Of a DNA stretch of 64,000 nt, positions 46,738 to 58,883 are shown in pieces. How positions within the stretch are numbered: position 1 is the stretch's first letter; each line of letters begins with the position of its first letter. The stretch lies in contig JACDTU010000002.1 of NCBI GenBank assembly GCA_022376465.1, positions 1,302,001-1,366,000 of the forward strand, in the 5' to 3' direction. A program made the translations under genes and the position numbers. Source of the stretch: Cubamyces lactineus. Taxonomy: Eukaryota > Basidiomycota > Agaricomycetes > Polyporales > Polyporaceae. The notes under the pieces were generated by a model. That model searched no databases. It had not been told where the DNA came from and was given only the letters and a program-made list of their open reading frames with translations.

Positions 46738-49700
46738 TCAACGGGCCCTCCCTCCCCTGCGGGTAGGGAGCTTCTTGATGGCACGCGCGCCCGCAGCCTG
46801 AGGCTGAGGTGCAGCGGAACCGATAGTGAACGATACTCCGCCTGAGGAAGAGGGGGCGGCTCCGAAAGGCGAGGCGGGCGACTGCGCCGTTGCCGGACTG
46901 GGTTGGCCGAAAGTGAAGCCCGTGCCCGACGATGAGCCCGGAGGCTGCGGCAACCCTGCAGTGCTAGTAGCGGGTGACGCAGGCTGACTACCAAACGCGA
47001 ATGGGTTCGACGGTGCAGTGGCAGAAGTGGGTGTGCCGAAAGCGAACGGTGCGGGTTGCCCGAATGTCGACGGACTTGCTGGGGTGGACGATGCTTGTTG
47101 GCCGAAGCCCCCAGACGCGCCACTCGGTGCCCCGAACGAAAAGGCGGGGGCGCTTGACACTGGGGCAGTCGAAGCCTGACCGAAAGGCGTTGAAGACCCA
47201 AACGGCGCGGGAGAAATGGGAGATGGTGCGCTCTCCACTGGCTTTTGACCGAAGCCAAAGCCACCACCGCTGGAAGTGCTGCTAGCAAACGAAAAGGGGG
47301 CAGCAGGTTTGTTCTCTGTCTTGTTCTCTTGCGTTGCGCCGAAAGAGAACGGTGAAGCTGCCGACTGACCAGACTGCCCGAAAGGAGACACACCGGACGA
47401 CCCACTTGGCGCACCAAAAGTGAAACCTGTGGAAGGCTTCGCCTGCTGACCATTACCATTTAGATCCATACCGCCGTTGCGCGTTGGACTCTCCTCCATC
47501 CGCATCTCCTGCTCCTCTCTTGGGGGCGTCGCGGACCTGGCTGGAGCCCCGAAAGAGAACGGTTTGTTGGAGACGTCTGCACCATTGCTGCCCGATGAAG
47601 GCCCTCCGAAGAGAGTGGCCGGAGCCGACACTTGGGGAGCAGGGGAAGGGGCGCCAAAGGAGAACGCGGGTTTGTTCTCCGTAGTACTGCCAACAGTAGG
47701 TGTTGCGGGCGAAGCTCCAAACGAGAAAGGTGACTTTGCAGGCGTAGCTGGGGGCGCGGCAGCAGGGGCTGTTGACGCACCAAATGAGAATCCACCGGAA
47801 CCCCCGGAAGAGGTAGAAGGGAACAGAGGTTTCGGGGCCTCAATCGTGGGCGTGGGGGTCGCCGACTGAGTAGGCTGTCCAAAGGTGAACGGACTCTTGG
47901 GAGCAGGGTCCGTCGACGTACTGCCCGGCTGACTACCTCCGAACGGTGACGGTGAAGGGGCGGGCGCACCGAAGAGTGAGGGCTTTCCAGGCTCACTAAC
48001 ACCGAAGAGAGGCTTGTTCTCGGGCTCCTTGGCGGGGTCAGTCTTGGGCGCTCCAAAGGCGAAGGGAGCGGGCGACGACGCTGCCGCCGGAGCAGCGGTT
48101 GTCGCATTGTTGGAGGAACCACCGAAGCTGAACGGACTCGGAGAAGACGCGGGGGCCTCAACAGGTTTCGCAGGGGCCGGAGCACCGAAACTGAACGCTG
48201 TGTTTGCGGGCACGGGTGCGAGAGTCGTAGGGACAGCCGAAGCTGTCGACGAAGTCGTTTTGGGCTCTTCTGGCGCTGGGAGGGCTGGGCGATTGGCGAA
48301 GAATGTGCTTGCAGGCTGAGGTGCGGCAGACTCCTTTGGCTCTACCGGAGGTTTCCCGAATAGCGAGGGCACCGTAGTACTGGGTGGAGCGGATGTAGCA
48401 TTGCCGAACGAGAACGAGCTCGAGGAGTTACTTGTAGCGAACAAGGACGGTGTAGCAGGCTTGGTTGCTTCCTCATTCGTCGGCGTTGCTTCCTTTTGAG
48501 TCGCACTTGGAGCTGAATTACTGAAAAGCGACGGAGCGCCGGGGGCACTGAAGGAGAACGGCGTGCTGGATTCGGTAGGGGGTTTAGAGACATTTTCGGT
48601 TTTGTCCGTGCTCTCGGTAGCGCCAGTGGTCACAGCCGGCGGGGTAGCAGACGGCGGGGCAATATTTACACCAGGCTTTGAGAAGATAGACGAATTCGCG
48701 AAAAAGTTCGGAATAGACGTCGTACTTCCAGCGGATGAGGTTTCCAATCTAGGAGGTGCCGGACTGGGAGGAATGACCGAGATGGAGGGAGCAGGGGGGA
48801 AGAGCGGAGCGACAAGAGCTGTAGGCGCGGCCGCGACCGCCGTTCCTTCATTCTCCTTCTCTGCGGAAGTCGACGAAGTAGGCTGGAGACTCTCAGAGGG
48901 CTTGGCAAACGAGAATGCGGAGGAGGCAGGCGCCGATGGAGTAGAGCCTTGTGTGCTAGGCTTTGTGAGGGAGAACGGCAGCGCGGGAATCGGGGGCTCT
49001 TTCGCGCTACTTGCATCCTGGGTCGTAGGCGGCTTCTGCGCATGAAGAATCAGTAATCGAGCCTACGTATCCAAATTCAGTGACCCACCTCCTGTGCGAA
49101 AGTAAATCCCTTAGGACTTTCGAAGAGTGTTGGGGGCTTTTTCGGCTCCTCAACTGCCTTCTGTTCTCGAACTTCATCCAACATCGCATCGTCGCCTTCA
49201 TCTTCGTCAAAGGCAGCAGAGAATCGGTTGCGAGGCTTCGAAACGGGACGAGCGATGTGGTTGCGAGAAGTGCGGACGCGCCCAACGCGCAGGGACGATT
49301 GCTCGCGACCGCCAACAGAACGAGCTGGCGGTGCTGTCTCCGTAGGAGCGGATGTGACATCGGGCACCTTCTCGATCTGCGCAGCTTCCCCTCGCTGAGT
49401 CTGCGAAACCTTGTGCGGTCCCTGAGCTTCCTCGTCCTGATCAGTATCTATCGCACTGGCGCGTTCACGCTCGTGTTCCTCTTGTTCCTCCATCTTGCGC
49501 TTAGCTAGCATCTTCTTCATACCACCCCGCCCCGCGTAAGGTTTCGCGGCCGTCGCTTGCTCCGCCTCAGCCTTCTCGGAGGTGCCGAGCCGCGGCTTGC
49601 GCTCACGTTCAGACCGCATCAACACGGGAGCATGCGTCTTCTTGGGCTTGAACATGTCCGGAATAGTTTGGGAGCCGCGAAGCCGAGATGGTAGGAGCGG

Positions 49701-51061
49701 TGTCTTGTATACATCGAGGTCGTGCAATGCCTTCTCTGCGGCGTTAACGGGCAAAACAAAGGCTGCGAGTGGCTGAGCATATAAATTAGCCATATATGCG
49801 AGTCTACTTACGGGTCGAACTGCTTTCTGCAATAGAACCGGGACGCGCGCCTAGGAATAAACCGCTGTGCTGGCGCATTGGAGAGCGGCCCTGATTTTGG
49901 CGTTAGCATGGTCTGAGTCGCGGCGGTACACACCCAATCTCCCGGCCCCTGCAAGTGATTATGGCAGAGTGTGGCGATAACATTGGAATATGAGAAATGT
50001 TATCACAACACTCCGCGCGTCACACGCGGAATACATGCCGATATCACGCGATGGCCACGATGTGTTCACTGATCTGCCGACGCATACAAAACCACTTTCA
50101 ACGCGGCAGGTTCATTCTCAGTTTCGTATCTTAGAGGTTGCATTATTGCTTTCTGATTTCCTTGCAGGAACCGGGGTAGGCTCGGCCAAACACATCGGGA
50201 ACGTACTGTATGCCCCTTAGACTCTGCGAGAGAGCCCAAAGTGGTGAGCGGCTGCTCTACTTGCGATTGCTGAGACTGCGGAGGGGGCTTTACGAATACC
50301 GGGTTCGATATGAGCGCAGCCAGGGGCGGCGGCTCGGATACATCCCTCCCTCTCTGCTGTGGAAGGGGTCCAAATCCTTGACCCGATGGCTGAGGGGTCA
50401 ACGAGTTCCTTGAACGAAGCTGGAAGGCCGTCTTGCGGGTTGGTGACATGGTGACATCACGGGCGGCGGAGCCTGCGATACCATCCTCCATCGAGACGTC
50501 GCGGGAGAGCGATATAGGGCGATAGGCGGGAGGATCCATGGATTGCGTACGTTGGATGGCGGCGGGTTGGGAGTATGATGCCGTCATGGCAGGCGAGGCC
50601 GTCCGGCGGGCAGGAAAGGCCTCCTGTATGGCGGGTACCGAGAGCGAAGGAGTGAAGGACGACGAGCGGACATGGCTTGCCGGTGCAGTGAGTCGCTGAC
50701 GGGGAACTGTTTGCTTGGGTATGAGGTTCTCCGGAACGTCGAGATAGCCTTGGGTAGCGGGACGCGTAGGCTGTCTGATTGGAGCGGACTGGGGCTCGGG
50801 GCTGTCGACCCTCTTCCTCTTCGCACTCGGGCGATCGTCGCTATCCGAGCCCTCCTCACGCTCTACGGCCTTTACGTTGCGCCTTCGCTTGCCCGGGGTG
50901 TCCTCAAAGTCATCCTGGGAGGAGAGCCAGGCGAGCGGCGCGGTGACTATGTTTTTGAGGGTGCCGAAGAGAGAGCCCGAGCGGGTGAGCTGTCCACGAG
51001 CTGCGCGGCGACGAGCATGCTGGGACCTGGGCGAATCTCTGGAGGAGAGGGAGGAGGGCAT
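46738..51061 (-). CDS. NUP1: NUP1/Nup153-like FG nucleoporin
   Basis: Nuclear-basket protein that binds transport receptors through Phe-Gly repeats. From the ATG at 51061 the start is MPSSLSSRDSPRSQHARRRA, then GSLFGTLKNIVTAPLAWLSS, an amphipathic helix typical of Nup1/Nup60/Nup153. A Ser/Pro/Arg-rich segment and short exons lead to a region with KTPLLPSRLRGSQTIPDMFK and charged helices. The last large exon (to 46738) is packed with FSFG, FGAP and FGQP units such as PFSFGASP and FTFGQPSP. The tail ends in a basic AIKKLPTRRGGRAR, where Nup1-type proteins bind importin beta. Exons at 49.8-50.1 kb were joined by eye. Confidence 0.85.
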
Positions 51062-51319
51062 TGGGTGGGTGGCGGAGAGAAAAGAGCAGGCGATACAAGA
51101 CAAGCCTGCTGCTCGCTCACTCAAGAGCTGTGGCCGAACCTGGTAGGCGCCCAACGACTCCGTTTGCTGCACCAAGTCACGTCTCGGTCACAGCCATCAC
51201 GCATGTGACGTACGCGTCCCTCGACGCGTTGTTCTCAAGCACGCAGCGCGTTGACATGCCACTCCATCCTTGTCTCTTTCCCTTGTATCCCTAGCCGTCT
51301 TCTCACTCTCACTGCTGCA

Positions 51320-53372
51320 ATGCCGCGGGAAATTGTGACCGTGCAGCTTGGCCAGTGCGGAAACCAAAGTGGGCAATCGACTCGTACCCAGCACTGCAGC
51401 ACGTGCTAACCGGAGTCCTTCAAGTGGGTTCCGTCTTCTGGCAGAGGCTATGCGCTGAGCATGGTATCAACAAAGAAGGAATCCTCGAAGAGTGGGCAAC
51501 AGAGGGAGGAGACCGCAAAGATGTCTTCTTCTACCAGGCTGACGATGAACACTACATTCCTCGTGCCATTCTGGTCGATCTCGAGCCTCGGGTATGGTAC
51601 AGTCGCTACAGAACGCACTGTTCAAACCTGCTGATGTCTTGTATGCAAGGTTATCAATGGCATCTTGACATCACCTTATGCCAACCTATACAATCCGGAG
51701 AACATATTTGTGTCCAAAGATGGCGGAGGTGCAGGAAACAACTGGGCACAAGGTTATTCTGCAGGAGAGCGGATATACGAGGAGGTCATGGAGATGGTGG
51801 ACAGGGAAGCCGAAGGGAGCGATTCACTGGAGGTTTGTGAGGAAGATAGTGATCGCAAGACCAACAACGTTGACCCTGACTTTGTATCAGGGATTCATGC
51901 TCATGCATTCAATAGCAGGCGGAACCGGGTCAGGACTCGGCTCTTTCTTGCTTGAACGACTGAACGACAAGTTCCCCAAGAAACTCATTCAAACCTACTC
52001 AGTCTTTCCCAATGCTCAGGAGGGCGATGTCGTTGTGCAACCTTACAATGCCATGCTTACTCTGAAGCGCCTCACGAACCATGCCGACTCAGTAGTCGTA
52101 CTCGACAATGGTGCCTTGACACGCATATCTGCCGATAGGTTACATGTCCAAACACCGAGTTTCGACCAGACGAACCAACTTGTAAGCATCCGCTGTTAGC
52201 ATACACGCGCGGAAACTTACATAGACAACAGGTTTCGACTGTAATGGCAGCAAGTACACAGACCCTCCGATACCCAGGCTACATGAACAACGACCTCGTT
52301 GGAATCATCGCCTCGCTCATACCCACCCCCAGATGCCATTTCCTCATGACCTCATATACACCTTTCACCAGTGATCAGATTGACAAAGTAAGCTCAGCTC
52401 CGCTCAGACACAGTTATGCTAGAACTCACGGGTTGTAGGCGAAGCCAATTCGACGAACAACCGTGCTCGATGTGATGCGTCGCCTCTTGCAGCCGAAGAA
52501 CTGCATGGTCTCGACATCCCCAAGCAAGACTGCATGCTATATTTCCATCCTCAACATTATCCAGGGAGACGTTGACCCGACAGATGTACTTCTATCATCT
52601 AGTATATTCAAACCCACAGGATGCTGACCTCAGTGACGCACAGGTCCACCAATCGCTTCTTCGTATCCGAGAACGGCAGCTCGCCAACTTCATCCCTTGG
52701 GGTCCTGCGTCTATCCAGGTTGCGCTCACTCGTCGGTCACCTTACGTACAAACAAACCACCGCGTGAGCGGACTCATGCTCGCGAACCACACTAGCGTTG
52801 CTTCGGTAGGCTATCGTAGCTCTTGTGCGTTCGGTTGGTTCACTCACGTTATGGAACTACCCTAGCTATTCAAGCGGATGATCGACCAGTTCGACCGACT
52901 TCGACGGCGTAATGCATTCGTGGAGCAGTACAAGAAAGAGAAGATGTTCGAGAACGGGCTCGAGGAGTTCGACGATGCACGGTATGTCCTTTTCCTTCAT
53001 CCATCCGGCACACTTATGCATTTCCGAGCGATATATGAGCATTGTTCTTGTATCATAACTTTCCGCTGTGCTTCCTATCACCACGCCGTCACGTACCGTA
53101 CCCTTATTCACTGCTTCATCATACGCAATCCGTGTCCCGTTTGTGTGCATGTGGCTGACAACCGTCCATCACCAGGGCGACTGCAGAAGAGCTGCTCAAA
53201 GAGTACAAGGCGTGCGAGAGTCCAGACTATATCACCTACGTGCGTTTGTACCCTCCTTGCTGCTGATCCAATCCACTGACACTCGCTTTGGCTCCTCCTG
53301 TTGCTGATGGTATACCGATACGTACTTGGCGTGACACCATAGGGATCTGGGGACGCTGAGCAAGGAGCGTGA
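51320..53372 (+). CDS. TUBG: Gamma-tubulin
   Basis: Core of the microtubule-nucleating complex at spindle pole bodies. The start is [16 protein letters not shown]; an intron splits the codon before [20 protein letters not shown]. Next come [20 protein letters not shown] and, after an intron, [20 protein letters not shown], the tubulin GTP signature GGGTGSG variant. [40 protein letters not shown] and [15 protein letters not shown] are gamma-specific. Further exons give [20 protein letters not shown] and [20 protein letters not shown]. It ends [13 protein letters not shown], with the stop at 53372. Many introns interrupt it, and all junctions keep conserved residues. Confidence 0.95.
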
Positions 53373-53897
53373 ACGGGGCTGACCGTTAACGTTGAGCCAT
53401 GCGGACGCATGGCTGCGAAGCCATCGCGTATGAGTACGTCCCGGGCTGTTCAGCAGATTGAACGGCTATCTGTATATCATGGAGACCCAATTTCTTGTAT
53501 TGTAGCCCATGTACTCGCGGTGATGCTCTTATGACGAGAGTCATTGTGTTCATAAAGAAATCGTGCAGGTATGTGTAAGTACAGGATGAAACTGCGTGTC
53601 GTAGGGTCTCGATCTCACCCTTCGAATTTGCAGAAGAGATGCAGATACCGCGGACAGATTGAAATTGATGAAGGTCGGAGGGCTCGACGTCATTGGATCA
53701 CCCATCAACAATCTCACAGCACACAGAACACGCGTTGCACACGCACGTCTTCGGGAGGTCTAGGACGTACACAATTGCATGCGATTAGGTAAATGCGACG
53801 AAAACTCTACAAAGACAGGCGGACATCATGACGTAGCACACAGAGGGAGAGACGGGAAAACAGTCCGTCGTAGCAGCGCGAGCGCGGAGGGACCAAC
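53373..53897. other. Intergenic between convergent gene ends
   Basis: About 525 bp between gamma-tubulin and MBF1. No gene, repeat or RNA seen. Confidence 0.45.
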
Positions 53898-54609
53898 CTA
53901 CGACTTCTTCGGTCCCTCCAGCTTCTTCCCAATGTCGGCGCCTGCACGCAACATCGTCAGTCCGTTTGTTCGCCGTATAGCAAATGCAGACGGAAACGCA
54001 CCTCTCAGCTTGACGCCGAGCACGCGCTCGAGCTTGGCGAGAATCTGGGGGTTGGGGATCGCCCGCCCGGACTCGTAGTCCTGCAACACGCTGGGCTTCT
54101 CGTTGATCTTCTGCGCGCAGTCCTTTTGCGACAGCTGCTTGTCCATGCGCGCCTGCTGGATCGCCTTGCCGACTGACGGCGGCACCTTGGGTGGGGGCGC
54201 GACCTCGTTCTCGCGGTCGAGCTTCGCTATCCGCTGGTGGTCGGTTCCTGCGTTGACGGATGTCGCGGTTAAGTCCCCTTTGTGGAGGCAGCTTCACAGG
54301 ATCGGGGTTTGTACGCACCTTGGTGGGCCTTGTTCGTTCCCGCAGTCACCTTCTTATCCGTTCCGACGACGGCGCCTACCCGGCGGGCCTAATATCGTGC
54401 CAGCGCACTCATCAGCCAACTACAGGGCATACAAAGGATGCACAGCTACATACAGCTAGAACAAACGACCTGTCAGCCTCCTATTCTCAAAGATCGCACG
54501 ACTATTATAGCGGTGGCGCACCATTCAAATCGGTCTCCTTGCGGGTGACCTTCGGAGCCTTGGCCTTCTGACCAATAACAACCTTTGCATCCCAGTCGGT
54601 GTTGCTCAT
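53898..54609 (-). CDS. MBF1: Multiprotein-bridging factor 1
   Basis: Transcriptional coactivator that links bZIP activators such as Gcn4 to TBP, and also a ribosome-associated quality factor. The start is [20 protein letters not shown]. An MBF1 N-terminal domain follows over small exons, including AGTNKAHQ and [20 protein letters not shown]. The helix-turn-helix (XRE type) runs [40 protein letters not shown] and [19 protein letters not shown] final exon gives [13 protein letters not shown]. Length and order match the family. A TATA box lies about 150 bp upstream of the ATG. Confidence 0.95.
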
Positions 54610-54756
54610 TTTCTCTAAAGTGATTGCGGGGGTGGCGTAAAAATGCAAGAAAGTGTCTATGGGGAGTGCGCAGGTGGCGAAATCCGGGGCAGGGGCAGGG
54701 GAGCGAGAGTGGATGGGATGATGTGGGGGAGGTGCACGTCGACGTCGCTGCCGCGC

Positions 54757-54766
54757 TTATATAGGG
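54757..54766 (-). promoter_or_regulatory. TATA box of MBF1
   Basis: The minus-strand sequence CCTATATAAG lies about 150 bp upstream of the MBF1 ATG, in a GC-rich setting. Confidence 0.6.
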
Positions 54767-55043
54767 AGCGCTAAAATAACGGGCGCCTCTGAGTCATCGC
54801 GCGTCCCCCGCTGGAGCCGGAGGGATGCACCGCCCGCGCAGGTTCGACCTCTTTCGATGCGGCCGTGACAGCGTTGCGCCGCCTCCGTCGGTGGTTTGAC
54901 TAGGCCAACTTCTTTCTGACTAGCTCATGACAAATGCACAACGGAACTCTAAAATGTCTGCCCGCGAGGTCCACCTGAGCAGGACCAGAGTGACCCAGGA
55001 GGGCTAGCATCGTGCTAGACTCTGGGAACTGCGTTAGGGGCCG

Positions 55044-55065
55044 TGACGTCGTGACGTCGTGACGG
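55044..55065. promoter_or_regulatory. Tandem CRE/ATF-like sites
   Basis: Two full TGACGTCG units and a third TGACGG unit follow one another at 8-bp spacing. TGACGTC is the core bound by ATF/CREB-type bZIP factors. The sites are about 440 bp upstream of MBF1 and just beyond the aminopeptidase stop. Confidence 0.4.
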
Positions 55066-55190
55066 CACACGACCACTTCAAGTTCCAAGATCGAGTGAAA
55101 GGAGGGATCGAGTGCATTGGATGCATCTAGTAGGCGATTACATGTAGCAAGATACACTATGCAAGTATTGTTGAACGGAGGCTGGCACAA

Positions 55191-57635
55191 TCACTGCTGC
55201 GACATGCGGCGCGCGAACTCAATGAGAGCACTACAAGAAACGCCGTTGAGCAAACAATCATCATACTAGAGTCGTGCGCAACAACTTACCGCGTTGGCCT
55301 GCCAGTCATACCAACCTCCTGGTACGCATAGCTCCGAGACGCCTGCATCAACGTCAGTAAATCGTCCCAGAATCGATACAGAGCGAACAAAATCATACCT
55401 CCATGGACCCGGCGATATCCAGGTGTGCCCAGCGCACGGACGGCTCATCCGCACCGTCTGCAGGCTCAACACCCTCGACGAAGGACTTGAGGAAGAGCGC
55501 AGCAGTGCAGCATCCCGCGCGCTTTCCACCGGTCTGCAATTACAGCAAGCCCGTCAGCCATGCTCTACTCGTATGTGAGTGTAGAGAACGCACGTTGCAG
55601 AGGTCAGCGTTGCCCGAGTAGATCTGAGGGCCGTACTCTTCGTCGAGCGGCATGCGCCAGAAGCGGTCGTGCTCGCGCTCACCCGCTGCATGCAGTTCAC
55701 TCCAAAGCGAGTCCGAGTTCTGTAGTGTCGAGAGAAGGTGGAGGATGAGCGGTGGCGGCGTCATCATGATGGCGGTGTGACGTACCGTGAACACGCCGGA
55801 GTAGACCTCGCCGACACCGTAGTCCATCGAACTACGACCAACGTGGTGAGCGAGCGGTGGCAGGTTTACTGTGAGAAACCTTACCCAGTTAGGGTAGCAA
55901 CATCGATGAGCGTGCGAGGCTTGAACTCAGTGGAGCCGTAGTACAAGGCATCTGTCCACGGTTGATAGGTCATTATAACCTCCTTCACGCGAGGGATATA
56001 GAGTACACACCAGAGAGGATCAGACGGCCCTCGGCGTCGGTGTTGTCGATCTCCACCGACTTGCCGTTCATCGCATAGACACTAACAGTAGAAAGTCAAT
56101 CAACCACCCAACTTCCTGCTACTATGGCTTGAGGAGACTCACATGTCTCCCGGCTTGTTCGCAGCGGGACCGGGCATGTTCTCCGTGAGCGGTGTGAGAA
56201 CGACGAGGTTGATGCTGGCGCAACGCGGTCACTTCAGCTAAACTTGGAAACAGAGCACTCGCACAGCTACTCACGGAAGCTGCAGCTGCGCGATGGCCAG
56301 GGCCGAGGCGCACACCGTCGCCGCGCCGCCCATGTCGCCACGCATGAGCGACATACCCTGCATGGTCACGAGCATCAGTAAAATGGGCGTAACGCATTGA
56401 GAATGAAGGATGGACGCACGGCAGAGGGCTTCAGCGAGATACCTCCAGAGTCGAAGGTGATGCCTTTGCCGACGAACACCAGCGGGGTCGCGTCTGCAGC
56501 CGCACCCTTGTAGTGGCTACACGGCATTCGGTCAGACATCGGCGTTCTCATGAATCAGCCATTGCGAACGCTCACATCTCGAGGAACTTCGCGGGTTCCG
56601 AGGTACCCTTCGTCACCGACAGGAAGGTGTTCTGCACGCACTGCTTGAGCGAGTTCCATCCATCCCGAGTAGAATTCAAACAAATGTTACCATGCCCTTC
56701 TTAGCAGCCCATTCTGGATCGTATGCGCCGTTAGTGACTAATCTGCTATGGGCACTGATAAACGTACCGGTATCGCGAACGATGATCTCCACGTTAGGAA
56801 TGCCGGCGAATTCAGCCTTGATGCGCTCCGTGAACGCCTACAAAACGGCACTCATCAACACCAGCAGACTTATCTCCGTCTTATCGCACTCACAGTAGGC
56901 GTGATCATGTTCGCGGGGAGCTCCATGAGAGTGCGCGCGAGGTTCTGGGCCTTAGCGTACACGGCGCCCGTCTCCCAGTCCTTGTCCGCAGAAAGCGGCG
57001 ACAGCTTCAGCTGCTCCGGGAGCGCATCCTTCAAGCGGGGGTCGAACGGCGACGTCGGCTTCGTCTTCAGCGTGAACTTGTACGCCGCGAGGTGCGCCCC
57101 GACAGCTATATTCACCATTCCACCGCTCAGCACTAGCATGCCGCCAACACCGAGAGCCGAGCCCTGACGCCCGGACTGCCACGAAAGCGCAAAGAGACGA
57201 CGTACCAGCAGCATGAGGGTCCGCAGACGCGTCGACGCGGACGTCGCTGCCCTGTACGCCCTCCCCCAGGTCCCGGACCTTCTTCACCGCGCTCCCGACG
57301 GCCCTACGGACGGCCTCGCGGCGCTCCGCGCACTTCTTCTGCGCGAACTTATCCCCGAGCGAGGACACGACCGCCGTCGCGCCCTCCCTGCCCGCGCCGA
57401 AGAACAGGTGCGTCGTCCCGACCGACGCGGGCTTCGCCGCGGCGCCGGCGGGGGTGCTTTGCCACAGCTTCGCCGCGTCGACGCCGGTGTCGGAAGTTGG
57501 CGACGTGGGGGACGCGGTGGAGGCGGGGGCGGTCTGGTCGATGGGGAGGACGTAGATGGAGGACATGGTTCGGAGCAGCGCGGGCGAACGGGGCAGGAGA
57601 CGGTGGGTGGTGGTGCGAAGGGAGTGGAGGAGCAT
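55191..57635 (-). CDS. Leucyl aminopeptidase (M17 family)
   Basis: Di-zinc exopeptidase that removes N-terminal residues. From the ATG at 57635 the start [20 protein letters not shown] looks like a mitochondrial presequence; a second ATG (57566) gives [16 protein letters not shown], a likely cytosolic form. The N-terminal domain is followed by [20 protein letters not shown] and [18 protein letters not shown]. The metal site reads [20 protein letters not shown], then [20 protein letters not shown]. The signature is [20 protein letters not shown]. The C-terminus has GERFWRMP-like [33 protein letters not shown] and [20 protein letters not shown], and ends [11 protein letters not shown]. About ten introns are present. 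All family ligands (K, D, D, D, E) can be seen. Confidence 0.94.
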
Positions 57636-58043
57636 GAGGATGAAGGGGCTGCGAGTGCCTGCGAGAAACAAAGTCCCAAGCTCCGTCCTGTGGCAATTCC
57701 TCCTTTCGGTCTCCTCGGTTGCCGAGGATCTTATCTTATCTGTGTACTTTCCGTGGACGCCCTATGAAAAGCGGGAAAAGCCTCGTCGAAGCGACTTCAG
57801 CCTGGGACGGACGGAGCTAAAGATGCCCTGTTGCAGCTCGCAAGTAGGCGGGGGATGGAGTAGTAATGAACGCGGAGCAGATGTGATTGCGACTGTATGA
57901 TACAATGCAGCGGAGTACGGAACGTGATGACTTCCAGACCCGAGGTTAACTCTATCGTCTATTCCAATGCCATACGGTCGTGTGCCGTCGTGTATTTTGC
58001 TTTCGTATGTCGAGTGCCTTGTGCAGACCATCTCGAAATGGCT
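57636..58043. other. Intergenic, aminopeptidase promoter
   Basis: About 400 bp between the aminopeptidase start and the MET8 stop. No clear element recognised. Confidence 0.4.
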
Positions 58044-58883
58044 TCATGGACGCTTGAACAGTAGTATGAACGCCGTGCACGCCGCGCCTGCAATGAAGCC
58101 GAGAGCAGTGGGAAGCAGAGGGCCCGCTTGCTCCTCCAAGGGTCGACCAGCTGCCGACTTCTTCGTCCTCCCGCCGACATCTTCCAGCTTCGGGACCTGG
58201 TTCTTCTCCCAGCCTTCGTCGAGCAAACGCTTCATCATCTTGTCGTCCAGCAGCGCGAGCTCCTCCATATCCCACGACGAGCACACGTCCACCATCCACC
58301 GCATACGGCGCCGCCCAACCTCTCCCCCGACGCCTGGCGCACGCTCCTTCAGTTTCGTCCTCAGCTCGCCGACCTTCTCGATCGCCTCCCCAGCATGTTC
58401 TGGTATGCACTCCTCGATCCGGCGGCGGATGATGTTCGCGAGCTTCGGGCTCCGGCCGTTGGTTGAGATCATGACCTGCAGGGGGCCGCTGCGAATCTGC
58501 GAGCCAAAGTAGAAGTCGCACGAGGGCGGGATGTCCGCGACGTTGACGGGGATGCGGCGCTCGCGGCAGAGCGCGCAGATGTGTCGGGACGTCTCGACGT
58601 CGTCGATCGCGGTGAGGACCATGTCGACGCCGTCGAGGTCCTGCGGGCCCGCGAAGAGGCGGTCGTGGTAGGTGATGCGGTCCGAGTTGTCGACGAAGTA
58701 CTGCGTGAGCGGATGCAGGCCGGCGCGGGGGGCTATGAGGGTTATGCGCGCGTCCGCGACGAGGACGGACTCGATGCGGCCAGAGGCGACGTCACCGCCG
58801 CCGACAATGAGGACGTGCTTGTCTTTGAGCTGCCATGCGAGCAGGAGGGAACCTCCGTGGAGTGTGGAAAGGTCGGGAGGCAT
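58044..58883 (-). CDS. MET8: Siroheme synthase MET8 (precorrin-2 dehydrogenase/ferrochelatase) with C-terminal membrane segment
   Basis: Makes sirohydrochlorin and inserts iron, giving the sirohaem needed by sulfite and nitrite reductases. It is a single exon of 279 residues from the ATG at 58883 (MPPDLSTLHGGSLLLAWQLK). The NAD-binding Rossmann motif is HVLIVGGGDVASGRIESVL. Then come RITYHDRLFAGPQDLDGVDM, VLTAIDDVETSRHICALC, VNVADIPPSCDFYFGSQIR, and the substrate-site signature ISTNGRSPKLANIIRRRIEE. A helical C-terminal domain follows. The last 24 residues contain a hydrophobic stretch (LLPTALGFIAGAACTAFILL) ending in FKRP, a likely tail anchor that yeast Met8 lacks. Confidence 0.92.
   Translation of the reverse strand: MPPDLSTLHGGSLLLAWQLKDKHVLIVGGGDVASGRIESVLVADARITLIAPRAGLHPLTQYFVDNSDRITYHDRLFAGPQDLDGVDMVLTAIDDVETSRHICALCRERRIPVNVADIPPSCDFYFGSQIRSGPLQVMISTNGRSPKLANIIRRRIEECIPEHAGEAIEKVGELRTKLKERAPGVGGEVGRRRMRWMVDVCSSWDMEELALLDDKMMKRLLDEGWEKNQVPKLEDVGGRTKKSAAGRPLEEQAGPLLPTALGFIAGAACTAFILLFKRP

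Larger units (their letters stand above)
54610..55190. other. Intergenic, MBF1 promoter and aminopeptidase 3' flank
   Basis: About 580 bp. It holds the MBF1 TATA box (54757-54766) and a tandem of CRE-like TGACGTCG units (55044-55065). No gene seen. Confidence 0.5.

Noticed and set aside
46974..48319. Plus-strand frames opposite the nucleoporin FG repeats
   Set aside because: They are repeat-driven shadows; the minus strand encodes clear FSFG repeats.
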